64,000 nucleotides of DNA from Paenibacillus oleatilyticus (GTDB lineage: Bacteria; Bacillota; Bacilli; Paenibacillales; NBRC-103111), in NCBI RefSeq assembly GCF_018998565.1, contig NZ_JAHNZO010000025.1, positions 1 through 64,000 of the forward strand, given 5' to 3'. Below, piece after piece: positions 26,637-35,074 of the stretch. The notes beneath the pieces were generated by a model, which worked only from the letters and a program-made list of their open reading frames with translations, was not told the origin of the DNA and did not search any database. The position numbers and the translations under genes are program-made. The number at the start of each line of letters is the position of its first letter. Position 1 is the stretch's first letter.

Positions 26637-27155
26637 TTGGAACATCCGGATTCCGATTATTTCCGTCATATATTTTATAAGCATTACCCGTCGGTGCGCC
26701 GAAAATTAATCGCGTTAGTCCGCGACGAGGCAGCCGCCGAGGACTTGGCCCAGGAAGTATTTCTGCGGTTATACCGCAATCCGCCGGACGATCCGCAATT
26801 GATCGGCGCTTGGCTTCATCGGGTACTGACCCGGATCGCCTACGACCATATGTCCAAGCGAGCTCGCGAACGGGCGCTTCAGGAGAAGCAGGAGCTCCAT
26901 CTCCGGGTAACGGAGCAGGAAGGCAAGTCGAACGAGGAGACGGTTTTGGAGCAGTTTGAGCACGAGGAATTGCGCGGTTGGCTGGACCAGCTTTCGGAAC
27001 GCGACCGGAAAGTATTGCTCCTTCGATTCTCCGGCTACAGTTACGCGGAGATCGCCGAGAAGCTTCAAATTCGCGCACCGCTTGTAGGGACGCTTATCAA
27101 CCGGGCGACCGCCCGATTGAAACGGCATGCGAAATTGCAAACTCAAGTTGAATAG
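26637..27155 (+). CDS. ECF-type RNA polymerase sigma factor
   Basis: The 172-residue protein has a region 2 (RRKLIALVRDEAAAEDLAQE, FLRLYRN, WLHRVLTRIAYDHMSKR) and a region 4 helix-turn-helix (LRFSGYSYAEIAEKLQIRAP), with no region 1 or 3. This is the ECF architecture. The start is TTG 26637 after AAGGAGG (26622-26628). A membrane protein gene begins 14 bases downstream and is the likely anti-sigma factor. It may be SigX-like by its promoter pattern, but the subgroup cannot be fixed by eye. Confidence 0.88.
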   Translation: MEHPDSDYFRHIFYKHYPSVRRKLIALVRDEAAAEDLAQEVFLRLYRNPPDDPQLIGAWLHRVLTRIAYDHMSKRARERALQEKQELHLRVTEQEGKSNEETVLEQFEHEELRGWLDQLSERDRKVLLLRFSGYSYAEIAEKLQIRAPLVGTLINRATARLKRHAKLQTQVE

Positions 27156-27169
27156 GAGGACCACGGCAT

Positions 27170-28294
27170 ATGACTGAGTCATTTGTAAGGAAAAATTCCG
27201 ACCCCACGAATGCGGCTTGGGAGAAGCTTCAGCAGCGGCTTGCTTCCGAACCGAAATCGCTTCGTTGGGAGGAGTGGGCAAAGGATGCCGATAAATTAAA
27301 TCCGTCGTTGGCAGCAGCCGGGGAGACAGAATCGTTACAATCAATCGCTGTTTCCGACGATAGTCGTCCATTGCCTGTTTTGGAACCGGACAGGACAACG
27401 GAGACGACTAAAACTTATCCGTTCATTCGTTGGATGAAACGGCGCAGGAAGCGGGTGGCTGCTTCGGCCGCGGTGCTGGTACTGGCCGCTTTCCTGGGCA
27501 CGCCAATCGGCAACGAAGCGCTGGCTTCCATATTGAATAAATTTCGGATGCAGGAAATGACAGTCGTTCAGGAAAACGATCTGAGGTATTTGCTGAACAG
27601 CGCTTTTCCGGAAGGACAAACGAAAGAAAACATCAACAAACTTGGAGCATTCACGAATACATCCGGCAAAATAAGAGGATCTTTTGAAGCCAATGAGCTC
27701 TCGCAGATGCTGGGACGCAGCATCGTCTTTCCTCAGGATTACAACGACAAGCAAGATAAGCCTTACGTTAGCCCCTCCAATACGCTAACGTTAAAGTTGA
27801 ACGTTGACGAAGTAAACCGGGCAATGTCCAGGCTTGGCGCGAAGCAGATGCTGCCTGAATCCGTGGACGGGAAACCGATTACGCTTGAAACGGGCGAAAA
27901 AGTTCATCTGAACGTGAAAAACGGCGAACGAAGCTACTCTCTGACCCAGGAGCCGATTACCGTCGTATCAGTCGATCCGTCGATTCCGGTGGCCGAAGCG
28001 CTGCAAGCGGTTCTGCAGTTCCCGCTGCTGCCGGAGGATTTGAAGCAGAACTTGCAGAACGTGGACCTGCTTACTACCGGAAACGTGCCGCTGCCTATCA
28101 TCGCGAATGAGCCTACCGAGAAGGTCAAAGTGGGAAACACGGATGTGCTGCTTATGACGGAATCTACGAAAAATCATAATTATTACAATGCCATGTGGGT
28201 GAAGCAAGGTCAACTCTTCAAACTTTATGGCTATGAATATCTCACGGATCGCGAAGCACTGCTTGGCAAAGTGAAGGAGCTGATCGGCTCTTGA
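27170..28294 (+). CDS. Probable membrane anti-sigma factor
   Basis: The 374-residue protein has a polar cytoplasmic N terminus (about 1-90, with WEKLQQRL and a WEEWAKDADKL segment), a basic stop and one transmembrane segment (about residues 100-120, RVAASAAVLVLAAFLGTPIG), then a large extracytoplasmic domain of 250 residues resembling the DUF4179/DUF4367 type. This topology directly after an ECF sigma gene marks an anti-sigma factor holding the sigma factor at the membrane. AGGAGG precedes ATG 27170. It overlaps the ABC ATPase gene by four bases. Confidence 0.78.
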   Translation: MTESFVRKNSDPTNAAWEKLQQRLASEPKSLRWEEWAKDADKLNPSLAAAGETESLQSIAVSDDSRPLPVLEPDRTTETTKTYPFIRWMKRRRKRVAASAAVLVLAAFLGTPIGNEALASILNKFRMQEMTVVQENDLRYLLNSAFPEGQTKENINKLGAFTNTSGKIRGSFEANELSQMLGRSIVFPQDYNDKQDKPYVSPSNTLTLKLNVDEVNRAMSRLGAKQMLPESVDGKPITLETGEKVHLNVKNGERSYSLTQEPITVVSVDPSIPVAEALQAVLQFPLLPEDLKQNLQNVDLLTTGNVPLPIIANEPTEKVKVGNTDVLLMTESTKNHNYYNAMWVKQGQLFKLYGYEYLTDREALLGKVKELIGS

Positions 28295-29244
28295 CCGGGC
28301 TAGCCATTACAGCGCATGAGCTGACGAAAGATTACGGCAACGGCCGCGGCTGCCGCAGCATTACGATTACCGTAGGGGAAGGGGAAGCCTTTGGCTTCCT
28401 CGGTCCGAACGGAGCTGGCAAGAGCACCTTTGTGAAAATGCTCGTCGGCTTGATCCGGCCGACGCAGGGCCACGGTGCGATTTGCGGCCATCCGATCGGC
28501 TCGTTGGAAGCGAGAAGGCATTTCGGCTACTTGCCGGAGTTGTACCGGTACCAGGATTGGCTCAGTGGCGAAGAAGTGCTGCAACTGCATGGCCGGCTAT
28601 GCGGCGTCGAAGCTTCCGAGGCGAAGCGACGCATTCCGGAGCTGCTCGATCTCGTCGGGCTCGGGCTGCGGGGCAAAGACCGGGTGAAGCTGTATTCCAA
28701 AGGAATGCAGCAGCGGCTCGGCTTGGCTTGCGCCTTGGTGAACGACCCGCCTATCGTTTTTTTGGACGAGCCGGCCTCCGCGCTTGATCCATTGGGCCGG
28801 AGAGACGTACGAGAATTGCTCCGGCTGATGAAGGCGCAAGGAAAAACCATTTTTCTCAACTCGCACCTGCTGGAGGACGTGGAGCTGCTGTGCGATCGCG
28901 TGGCCTTGCTGAATAACGGTCAAATTCTGCAGGTTGGTTCCGTGGCCGACGTGCTGCACGAGACATCCCGCTGGCACCTTCGTGTCGGCGGGTTTGCGCC
29001 GTTTTTGCTGGCCTGGCTTCAGGAAGCCTCGGGCCTGACCGTACGTCTTCTTGAGATGGGAGCGGAAGAAGATTCGGTCTGGCTGGAAGCGGAGCTGGAG
29101 GATGACGAACAGGTCGGCTGGTTGAACGCGCTTGTTATCGAACAGGGGATGACGCTCTATGAAGTAAAGAAGGCAAAAACGAAGCTGGACGAATGGTTCG
29201 TCAGCTCTGTTGCCGGACGGAGCCACAGGGGGGAACGCGAATGA
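28291..29244 (+). CDS. ABC-2 type transporter ATPase
   Basis: ATP-binding subunit of an exporter. Walker A GPNGAGKST, signature YSKGMQQR, Walker B IVFLDEPASALDP and the H-loop LNSHLLEDVE are intact in the first 220 residues; a C-terminal extension of about 95 residues follows, as in NatA/BcrA-type ATPases. The signature is YSKGMQQR in place of LSGGQ, normal for this subfamily. The start is TTG 28291 with AAGGAG 11 bases upstream, overlapping the previous stop (TTGA). It forms an operon with the sigma/anti-sigma pair and the permease, pointing to an envelope-stress or antimicrobial export role. Confidence 0.88.
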   Translation: MTGLAITAHELTKDYGNGRGCRSITITVGEGEAFGFLGPNGAGKSTFVKMLVGLIRPTQGHGAICGHPIGSLEARRHFGYLPELYRYQDWLSGEEVLQLHGRLCGVEASEAKRRIPELLDLVGLGLRGKDRVKLYSKGMQQRLGLACALVNDPPIVFLDEPASALDPLGRRDVRELLRLMKAQGKTIFLNSHLLEDVELLCDRVALLNNGQILQVGSVADVLHETSRWHLRVGGFAPFLLAWLQEASGLTVRLLEMGAEEDSVWLEAELEDDEQVGWLNALVIEQGMTLYEVKKAKTKLDEWFVSSVAGRSHRGERE

Positions 29245-30125
29245 TTACCATCATCGGCTCGACTTGGAAGGAGCTGCTGCGCAAACGGGTCATGCTGCTG
29301 ACGCTGCTGATGACCGTCATTTTCTTGTTCGCCTTCTGGTTTGTTGCCAAAACCATCGGAGCAAGCTTGCATGACGGCACCTATAATCCGTCGGACGTGC
29401 AATATATAATTGCCGTTTACGAACGAAGCGCGATGATCTTGTCGCTCGGCTTTTTTTTCGGTTCGTTCGTCATTGCTTTTTTGTCCATTTTTAGCTCGTT
29501 CTCCGTGATTGCAGGGGAAGCCGAGCAGGGCGTACTGCAGGCCTTAATGACTCGGCCATTATCCCGTTTATCCTGGTACATGGGTCGATGGATCGGATTT
29601 GTCAGTTGGGGAATCGGTTACGCGGCGCTGCTTTTTATATCGATTCTGCTGGTGGCTTGGGCTCATGCAGGTATTCCCGGAGATATCGTGTCGCTGACGC
29701 GTTCGTTTGCTTTGTTTATTTTCGTTGTGCCACTGCTTGTGTCTTTATCGATGCTGGGCTCCTCCCATTTCTCTTCCACCGGGAATGGCGTGTTGATGAC
29801 GATGCTCTACGGGGCGGGATGGCTTGGGGGCATGATTGAAAAAGTGGCAGGCTCGGTCCAAATTGATCAAAATATAGCCATTAAGCCGCTGCTGACCATC
29901 GCAGGAATCATGTCTCTTGTCATGCCGGCCGATTCGCTGCAAAGCCGAATGCAAGCAGAGCTATTTGCCGTGAACGAGCTTCAAGGCATCGTGAATCTTA
30001 GAAGTCTTTTCGGTTTTGTCGGTGTCGGCCAAGTGCCGTCAAACGCCTTTCTAATGTACAGTGCCGGATATATGCTTGTTATGCTGCTGCTCGGCTTGTG
30101 GTCGTTTCGGAGAAAGGACCTATGA
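29241..30125 (+). CDS. ABC-2 type transporter permease
   Basis: The 294-residue membrane protein has about six hydrophobic segments (first near residues 17-37, last near 268-288) and the linker-type motif VIAGEAEQGVLQALMTRPLSR typical of ABC-2 permeases (NatB/YhaP-like). It overlaps the ATPase gene by four bases (ATGA) and is the last gene of the sigma-factor operon. Substrate unknown. Confidence 0.85.
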   Translation: MITIIGSTWKELLRKRVMLLTLLMTVIFLFAFWFVAKTIGASLHDGTYNPSDVQYIIAVYERSAMILSLGFFFGSFVIAFLSIFSSFSVIAGEAEQGVLQALMTRPLSRLSWYMGRWIGFVSWGIGYAALLFISILLVAWAHAGIPGDIVSLTRSFALFIFVVPLLVSLSMLGSSHFSSTGNGVLMTMLYGAGWLGGMIEKVAGSVQIDQNIAIKPLLTIAGIMSLVMPADSLQSRMQAELFAVNELQGIVNLRSLFGFVGVGQVPSNAFLMYSAGYMLVMLLLGLWSFRRKDL

Positions 30126-30140
30126 ATGCTTTTTCGATAA

Positions 30141-30195
30141 AAAAAAGCCCGTCTGTTCCTCACCGCGATGCGATGAGGGGATAGACGGGTTTTTG
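30141..30195. terminator. Bidirectional terminator
   Basis: CCCGTCT (30148-30154) pairs with AGACGGG (30183-30189) with inner pairing CCTC/GAGG and CGC/GCG. A-rich on the left and T-rich on the right, so it serves the ABC operon on the plus strand and mtnB on the minus strand. Confidence 0.85.
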
Positions 30196-30234
30196 CGTTT
30201 AAGCCGAGTAGGACCGTGTTCTTACTGAAACGGT

Positions 30235-30879
30235 CTACTTCTTCAGCAGGGCCCAGCGATAGGCGTACTCGAACAGGAACTCGAACGCTTCGAGGTGCCG
30301 CTTCGCTTCGAAGGCATTGGCGCCCCAGGCATAAATGCCGTGCTTGCGCAGCAAAATGCCGGGAATGCGCGGCACGATTGCGCCTTCGACCAATTCGGCG
30401 ATCCGCGGAATTTCCGCGTAGTTCGGGAGAATCGGAATATCGATGTGCGCTTCCTCTTCCCATATGTTGAATGCTTTGATCAATTCGACCCCGTCCACCG
30501 GCACGCTGCCTCGTTCCGCATACAGCTCGGAGACGAGGTTGTTGAACACGGTGTGCACATGAAAAATCGCGCCGCAGCCCGTCAAACGGTAGATCTCGCA
30601 GTGAATCAACGTTTCCGCGGACGGCTTCAGACCGGTCGTTTCGATCGGTTGGCCCGACTGATCGACCAGCAAATAGTCGGAAGGCGTATTGACCGATTTG
30701 TCCTTGCCGCTCGCCGTAATGGCAAACGCAAACTGCTCGGGAGAAAATTCCCCCGTCCGGATCGACAGATTACCGCTTGTTCCGGGAAACCAGTCGCGTG
30801 CGGCAAGCAAAGTTTTAATCTCCCGCAGCTCGGCGAACGCCTGCTGCTTCTCTTCCAAACGAATAGCGCTAAAGCTCAC
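30235..30879 (-). CDS. mtnB: Methylthioribulose-1-phosphate dehydratase
   Basis: Class II aldolase-fold zinc enzyme that dehydrates methylthioribulose 1-phosphate in methionine salvage. Family motifs: ARDWFPGTSGNLSIR, SGKDKS, HCEIYRLTGCGAIFHVHTVF with the zinc histidines, and LLRKHGIYAWG. 214 residues. The start is GTG 30879, after a GGAG site, and overlaps the end of mtnX by 11 bases. Last gene of the minus-strand run from proB. Confidence 0.94.
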   Translation of the reverse strand: MSFSAIRLEEKQQAFAELREIKTLLAARDWFPGTSGNLSIRTGEFSPEQFAFAITASGKDKSVNTPSDYLLVDQSGQPIETTGLKPSAETLIHCEIYRLTGCGAIFHVHTVFNNLVSELYAERGSVPVDGVELIKAFNIWEEEAHIDIPILPNYAEIPRIAELVEGAIVPRIPGILLRKHGIYAWGANAFEAKRHLEAFEFLFEYAYRWALLKK

Positions 30880-31537
30880 GCACTTTCATCTCCTCTAACC
30901 GCTTGATCACGTCGTGAAAATCTTCAAATGGATAGTAATTCAACCCGAGGTCCTGACACAGCTCGATCAGATGGGAGCGGGCGAATACCGTATCGGCCAG
31001 CTTGGCCCCGGCAAAATCGGTTACGCTGTCGCCGATCATAATGCGCTCGTACTTCTCCCGCGGGTAGGAGCGAATGATTCTCGTTTTGCACATGCCGCAG
31101 TCGTTATCACATTCGGCATCGCATGAATGCGGCCACAAAATGCGAATATGCGTGCCGCTGAAGTCGCTCGCGTTGCAATAAATGTTCTCCTTGGGGATCG
31201 CAAATGATGATAGAACGGGATAGACGAAAAAGTCGATTCCGCCGCTTGTCACCAAAAAGAGGATGTCCTCCTTCTTGCAGTAATCCAGCAACTCGCGGAA
31301 CCCGCTGCGAATCGTCACGTTGCCGATCGCGTAATCGACGACTTCCTGCCGGCGGGAGGTCGGCAGCAGCGCAAACATGCGTCCGACGCCTTCCCGGATC
31401 GTAATTTCCTTGGAGATGACTTGATTAACCAAAGTATCCCAGCCCTCAGGCTGAAAATGCTTCATAATCGCTACGATATTGTCGTTCACGGTAATCGTCC
31501 CGTCGAAATCGCAAAAAATAACCCGCTGCTTGCTCAT
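30869..31537 (-). CDS. mtnX: 2-hydroxy-3-keto-5-methylthiopentenyl-1-phosphate phosphatase
   Basis: HAD-superfamily phosphatase that makes the substrate of acireductone dioxygenase. The nucleophile motif FCDFDGTIT is at about residues 8-16, motif II is LVTSGGIDFF and motif III IMIGDSVTDFAGAKLAD. A cysteine cluster (SCDAECDNDCGMCK) in the cap is typical of the family. 222 residues. Overlaps mtnW by four bases. Confidence 0.94.
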   Translation of the reverse strand: MSKQRVIFCDFDGTITVNDNIVAIMKHFQPEGWDTLVNQVISKEITIREGVGRMFALLPTSRRQEVVDYAIGNVTIRSGFRELLDYCKKEDILFLVTSGGIDFFVYPVLSSFAIPKENIYCNASDFSGTHIRILWPHSCDAECDNDCGMCKTRIIRSYPREKYERIMIGDSVTDFAGAKLADTVFARSHLIELCQDLGLNYYPFEDFHDVIKRLEEMKVREL

Positions 31538-32832
31538 TCTTTAATCCCCCACGCGTCAATAGCCGCCTGCAGCTCAGGATGTCCGTCCGCGGCATACACC
31601 CGCAGCGGAACGCCCGACTGGCAGCCGTCGATCGCCTGCCGGAAGGCCCGCCCGCCGGCTGCAGCGCCCATAGGATGGCCATGTACTCCGCCTCCCGCAT
31701 TGACGACCACTTGCCCGCCAAAATCTCGCAAGATGAGCGGCACAAGTCCGGGATGAATGCCGGCCGAAGGAACCGGAAAGCTCGCCGCAAGCGGAACTTG
31801 TCTGTTCGCGGACGTTGATGTGCCGTCCCCGCCGTAAATATAATCGGCCGCTTCGGTTGTCAGCAGCGCTTCCTTGATCGCCATGTTCTCTTCCTTCGGC
31901 ATGACGACGGAACCGTACGGTGAAGGGAACAGCACCAAATCGGCCCCGGCTAGCCGCATGAGCTTGCCAAGCAGTACGTTCGCGGCGATGCCGTGATACG
32001 GCGACGGATACAAGGCCCCGGCGAGCGACGGATGAGCCATCAGCGGCACGTTGACGTCAGGGTGCCGGCTCAGCTCGCTGAGCGCGTCGAAGCCGTAAGC
32101 CAGCACATTAAACAGCAGCGCGTTGGCTCCGGCGTCGATCGCTTTTTTGGCTTGTTCGACGAGCCCGAAGGTCGGTCCGGTCAAATTGGCCGCGTACAGC
32201 AGCTTCTGCCCGGTTTCCCGTTCGGCTTCGGCCGCCGCCTGCATGCACAGCTCGACCCGCTTCTCGATCGGGGTCAGCGGATTCTCAAACAAAATCTCGT
32301 CGTCCTTGATCAGATCGACGCCGCCGAGCGCCTGCTGATAAAACTGCTCCCGCAGCGCGGGCAAATCGTGGCCGATCACGGATTTGAAAATGCTCATCAG
32401 CAGTGGACGGTCGTGGACGCCAAGCAGCTTGCGCACGCCCCGGGTGCCGAAGCGCGGTCCCGGAAAGGCGGATAGGAACGACTCGGAAAATGCCAGGTCG
32501 ATCAGCTTGATCCGGCCGTCCATTGACAGCTTTCCGAAAACCGTGACAAGCAGGGCAGGGATATCGCGGCTGAAATTAATATCGGGATAAGCGATACGAA
32601 TATCCGCATATCTTGCGGAAGCGGGCTCGCCTGCTGACGGTTCGTGTACGTCCACGCTGACGACGCGCCCGAGATGCTTTTCCATTTCCGCCTTGCGCTC
32701 TTCCGGCAGCTCGGTCCAGCTTCCGACAGTCAGACCGACAGCGATGCCGGTCGCTTTTTTATGAAAATCGGCTTTCTCGTCATAGCAACGGTAGGTGGCT
32801 ACGCAATACGCTGAGGATATAGCAAGACTCAC
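31534..32832 (-). CDS. mtnW: 2,3-diketo-5-methylthiopentyl-1-phosphate enolase (RuBisCO-like)
   Basis: RuBisCO-like protein of methionine salvage that enolises the diketone; it does not fix CO2. The metal site is GGVDLIKDDE, with the lysine expected to be carbamylated about residue 176 and Asp178/Glu179 as ligands. The phosphate-binding GGGVHGHPMG loop is present. 432 residues. The start is GTG 32832 after an AAGGTG site, only 15 bases after the proC stop, suggesting cotranscription with proBAC. Confidence 0.95.
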   Translation of the reverse strand: MSLAISSAYCVATYRCYDEKADFHKKATGIAVGLTVGSWTELPEERKAEMEKHLGRVVSVDVHEPSAGEPASARYADIRIAYPDINFSRDIPALLVTVFGKLSMDGRIKLIDLAFSESFLSAFPGPRFGTRGVRKLLGVHDRPLLMSIFKSVIGHDLPALREQFYQQALGGVDLIKDDEILFENPLTPIEKRVELCMQAAAEAERETGQKLLYAANLTGPTFGLVEQAKKAIDAGANALLFNVLAYGFDALSELSRHPDVNVPLMAHPSLAGALYPSPYHGIAANVLLGKLMRLAGADLVLFPSPYGSVVMPKEENMAIKEALLTTEAADYIYGGDGTSTSANRQVPLAASFPVPSAGIHPGLVPLILRDFGGQVVVNAGGGVHGHPMGAAAGGRAFRQAIDGCQSGVPLRVYAADGHPELQAAIDAWGIKE

Positions 32833-32847
32833 AAACGGACACCTTCT

Positions 32848-33714
32848 TTACTTGGTATGGGAAGCGATGGAAGCGCTGATCGCCGCGCCCATTTCGGCGG
32901 AACGTTCCGTGGCACGGCGTATTGCTTTGGAGACCGCATCGGTGAAGCCGCAGTGGTCCATCGTCTCGATGGCCGCCTGCGTAGCGCCGTTCGGAGACGT
33001 CACCTTGCGGCGCAGACCGGCCGGCTCTTCTCCGCTCAGCTCGACCATGCGGGCCGCACCCATCACCGTTTGCACGGTCAGACGCTTGGCCTCCTCATAC
33101 GTTAGCCCCCCGCTCATTCCGCCTTCGATCATGGCTTCCATCATATAATAAATGTAGGCCGGGCCGCAGCCGGATAACCCTACAATCGTTTCCATCAGCG
33201 ATTCTTCGACGATCGATACGATGCCGACGGAGCGGAACATCTCTTCGCCCAACTGCTGCTGCGCGTCCGAGACGCCGCGGGAAAAGCTGAGCCCGGTTGC
33301 TCCAAGCCCGATGGTGCTGGAGGTGTTGGGCATCGTGCGGACGATGGCCCAGCCGGTGCCGCCGAGAATCGCTTCCATCATGTCGATGGAAAGTCCGGCA
33401 ATCACCGATACGAGCAGCTGCTCTTTGCGAAGCATCGGCTTCAAATCAAGTAAACCTTGAGCGGCGTCGCTCGGCTTAAAGGCCAAGACGACGATATCGG
33501 CTGAAGCGATAGCATCGTTTCGCTCGGCAGCTCCCGTGGCGTATCGAATGCCGTACTGATTCTTCAGTTCTTGCAGACGGGTTTCATTCGACCGGTTGAC
33601 GGCTACAAGCTGTTCCGGCTGCATACCCGCCTCGGAGATGAGCCCCCGGATGATCGCTTCCGCCATGGAGCCGGCGCCGACGAACGTGATGTTTTTGGAT
33701 AAAATCTGTGACAT
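32848..33714 (-). CDS. proC: Pyrroline-5-carboxylate reductase
   Basis: Reduces pyrroline-5-carboxylate to proline with NAD(P)H. The Rossmann motif NITFVGAGSMAEAIIRG is near the N terminus. The C-terminal dimerisation domain shows LSGCGPAYIYYMMEAMIEGG and VTSPNGATQAAIETM. 288 residues from ATG 33714, which has AAAGGAG upstream; a longer in-frame version from 33789 was rejected. It lies 46 bases after proA and is the third gene of proBAC. Confidence 0.95.
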   Translation of the reverse strand: MSQILSKNITFVGAGSMAEAIIRGLISEAGMQPEQLVAVNRSNETRLQELKNQYGIRYATGAAERNDAIASADIVVLAFKPSDAAQGLLDLKPMLRKEQLLVSVIAGLSIDMMEAILGGTGWAIVRTMPNTSSTIGLGATGLSFSRGVSDAQQQLGEEMFRSVGIVSIVEESLMETIVGLSGCGPAYIYYMMEAMIEGGMSGGLTYEEAKRLTVQTVMGAARMVELSGEEPAGLRRKVTSPNGATQAAIETMDHCGFTDAVSKAIRRATERSAEMGAAISASIASHTK

Positions 33715-33760
33715 ATTGGCTGCTCCTTTCGAACTTTGCAAGTGTATACGATCTTCTGGG

Positions 33761-35032
33761 TTAACCGCGAATTTGCCCGTCTCCGACAATGCAGTATTTG
33801 CTCGACGTCAGCGCCGGCAAGCCCATAGGACCGCGAGCGTGCAGTTTTTGCGTGCTGATGCCGATTTCGGCGCCGAAGCCGAATTCGAAGCCGTCCGTGA
33901 AACGGGTGGAGGCGTTATGATACACCGCTGCGGCATCGACTTCCTGCAGGAAACGCACAGCGTTCGCCTCGTCTTCCGTCACGATGCATTCCGAGTGCAT
34001 CGTCCCGTGGCGGCGTATATGCTCTAGCGCCTCATCCAGTCCGTTTACGACACGAACGTTCAAAATATAGTCGTTATACTCGGTATCCCAGTCGGCTTCC
34101 GTGGCCGCCTTCACCGTCGGTACAAGCCGCTGCGTTTCCTCATCGCCCCGCAGCTCGACCATTTGCTGCACGAATTGCTCGGCGATGCTCGCCAGATGTC
34201 GTTCCGCGAAATCGCGATGCACCAGCAGCGTTTCCATCGAGTTGCATACGGAAGGCCGCTGTACTTTCGCGTTGATGGCGATCTTCAGCGCCATATCCGG
34301 CTGCGCGCTGGCGTCGATATAAGTATGGCAAATGCCAGCTCCGGTCTCGATCACCGGCACGGTTGCGTTTTTGACGACGTTCTGAATCAAAGAAGCGCCG
34401 CCGCGCGGAATAAGCACGTCGAGCAGGCCGTTCAGCTTGAGCATTTCGTCCACCGATGCACGGCCCGGGTCCATGACGAGCTGCAGCGCGTCTGCCGGAA
34501 CGTCCGTCGATTTCAGCGCCGCATGAAGCACCTCGACGATCCGCTTATTGGAATGGAGTGCCGAGGAGCCGCCGCGCAGTACGACGGCGTTGCCGGTTTT
34601 CAGGCAAAGTCCTGCCGCATCCACCGTTACGTTCGGACGAGCTTCGTAGATGATGCCGATAACGCCGAGCGGCACGCGGACCTTGCGGATTTGCAGGCCG
34701 TTCGGGCGGTCGAACGCCTCCAGCGTATCGCCGATCGGATCGGGCAACGCGACGACCTGCCGCAATCCGTCGGCCATCGCTTCGATCCGCTGGCGGTTCA
34801 GGGCCAGCCGATCGAGCAGTGAGGTGCTGATGCCGCTCTCGCGTCCGCGCTGCAGATCCTCCGCATTCGCGGCGATAATCGATTCGGCCTCCGCTACGAG
34901 GGCATCCGCCATGCGCAGCAGCGCGTTGTTCTTTTGCTCTGTACTGAGCAGGCCTAGCTTCGGCGCGGCTTGCTTGGCCAGCTTCGCTTTTTGCACCACT
35001 TCGCTCAGGTTTAGAGCTTGATCCGTTGTCAT
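33761..35032 (-). CDS. proA: Glutamate-5-semialdehyde dehydrogenase (gamma-glutamyl phosphate reductase)
   Basis: Second step of proline synthesis. The catalytic cysteine is in RPSVCNSMETLLVH, and the cofactor-region motifs GVIGIIYEARPNVTVDAA, LRGGSSALHSN and IPRGGASLIQ are present. 423 residues. ATG 35032 is nine bases after AAGGAGG; a TTG six bases earlier is too close to that site. 42 bases after proB. Confidence 0.96.
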   Translation of the reverse strand: MTTDQALNLSEVVQKAKLAKQAAPKLGLLSTEQKNNALLRMADALVAEAESIIAANAEDLQRGRESGISTSLLDRLALNRQRIEAMADGLRQVVALPDPIGDTLEAFDRPNGLQIRKVRVPLGVIGIIYEARPNVTVDAAGLCLKTGNAVVLRGGSSALHSNKRIVEVLHAALKSTDVPADALQLVMDPGRASVDEMLKLNGLLDVLIPRGGASLIQNVVKNATVPVIETGAGICHTYIDASAQPDMALKIAINAKVQRPSVCNSMETLLVHRDFAERHLASIAEQFVQQMVELRGDEETQRLVPTVKAATEADWDTEYNDYILNVRVVNGLDEALEHIRRHGTMHSECIVTEDEANAVRFLQEVDAAAVYHNASTRFTDGFEFGFGAEIGISTQKLHARGPMGLPALTSSKYCIVGDGQIRG

Positions 35033-35074
35033 GTTCAACTTCCTCCTTCAGAGCGTCGTTTTAGGTCGTTCTTG

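Noticed and set aside
31534..32832. RuBisCO large subunit for carbon fixation
   Set aside because: The sequence and neighbours fit the RuBisCO-like MtnW of methionine salvage.
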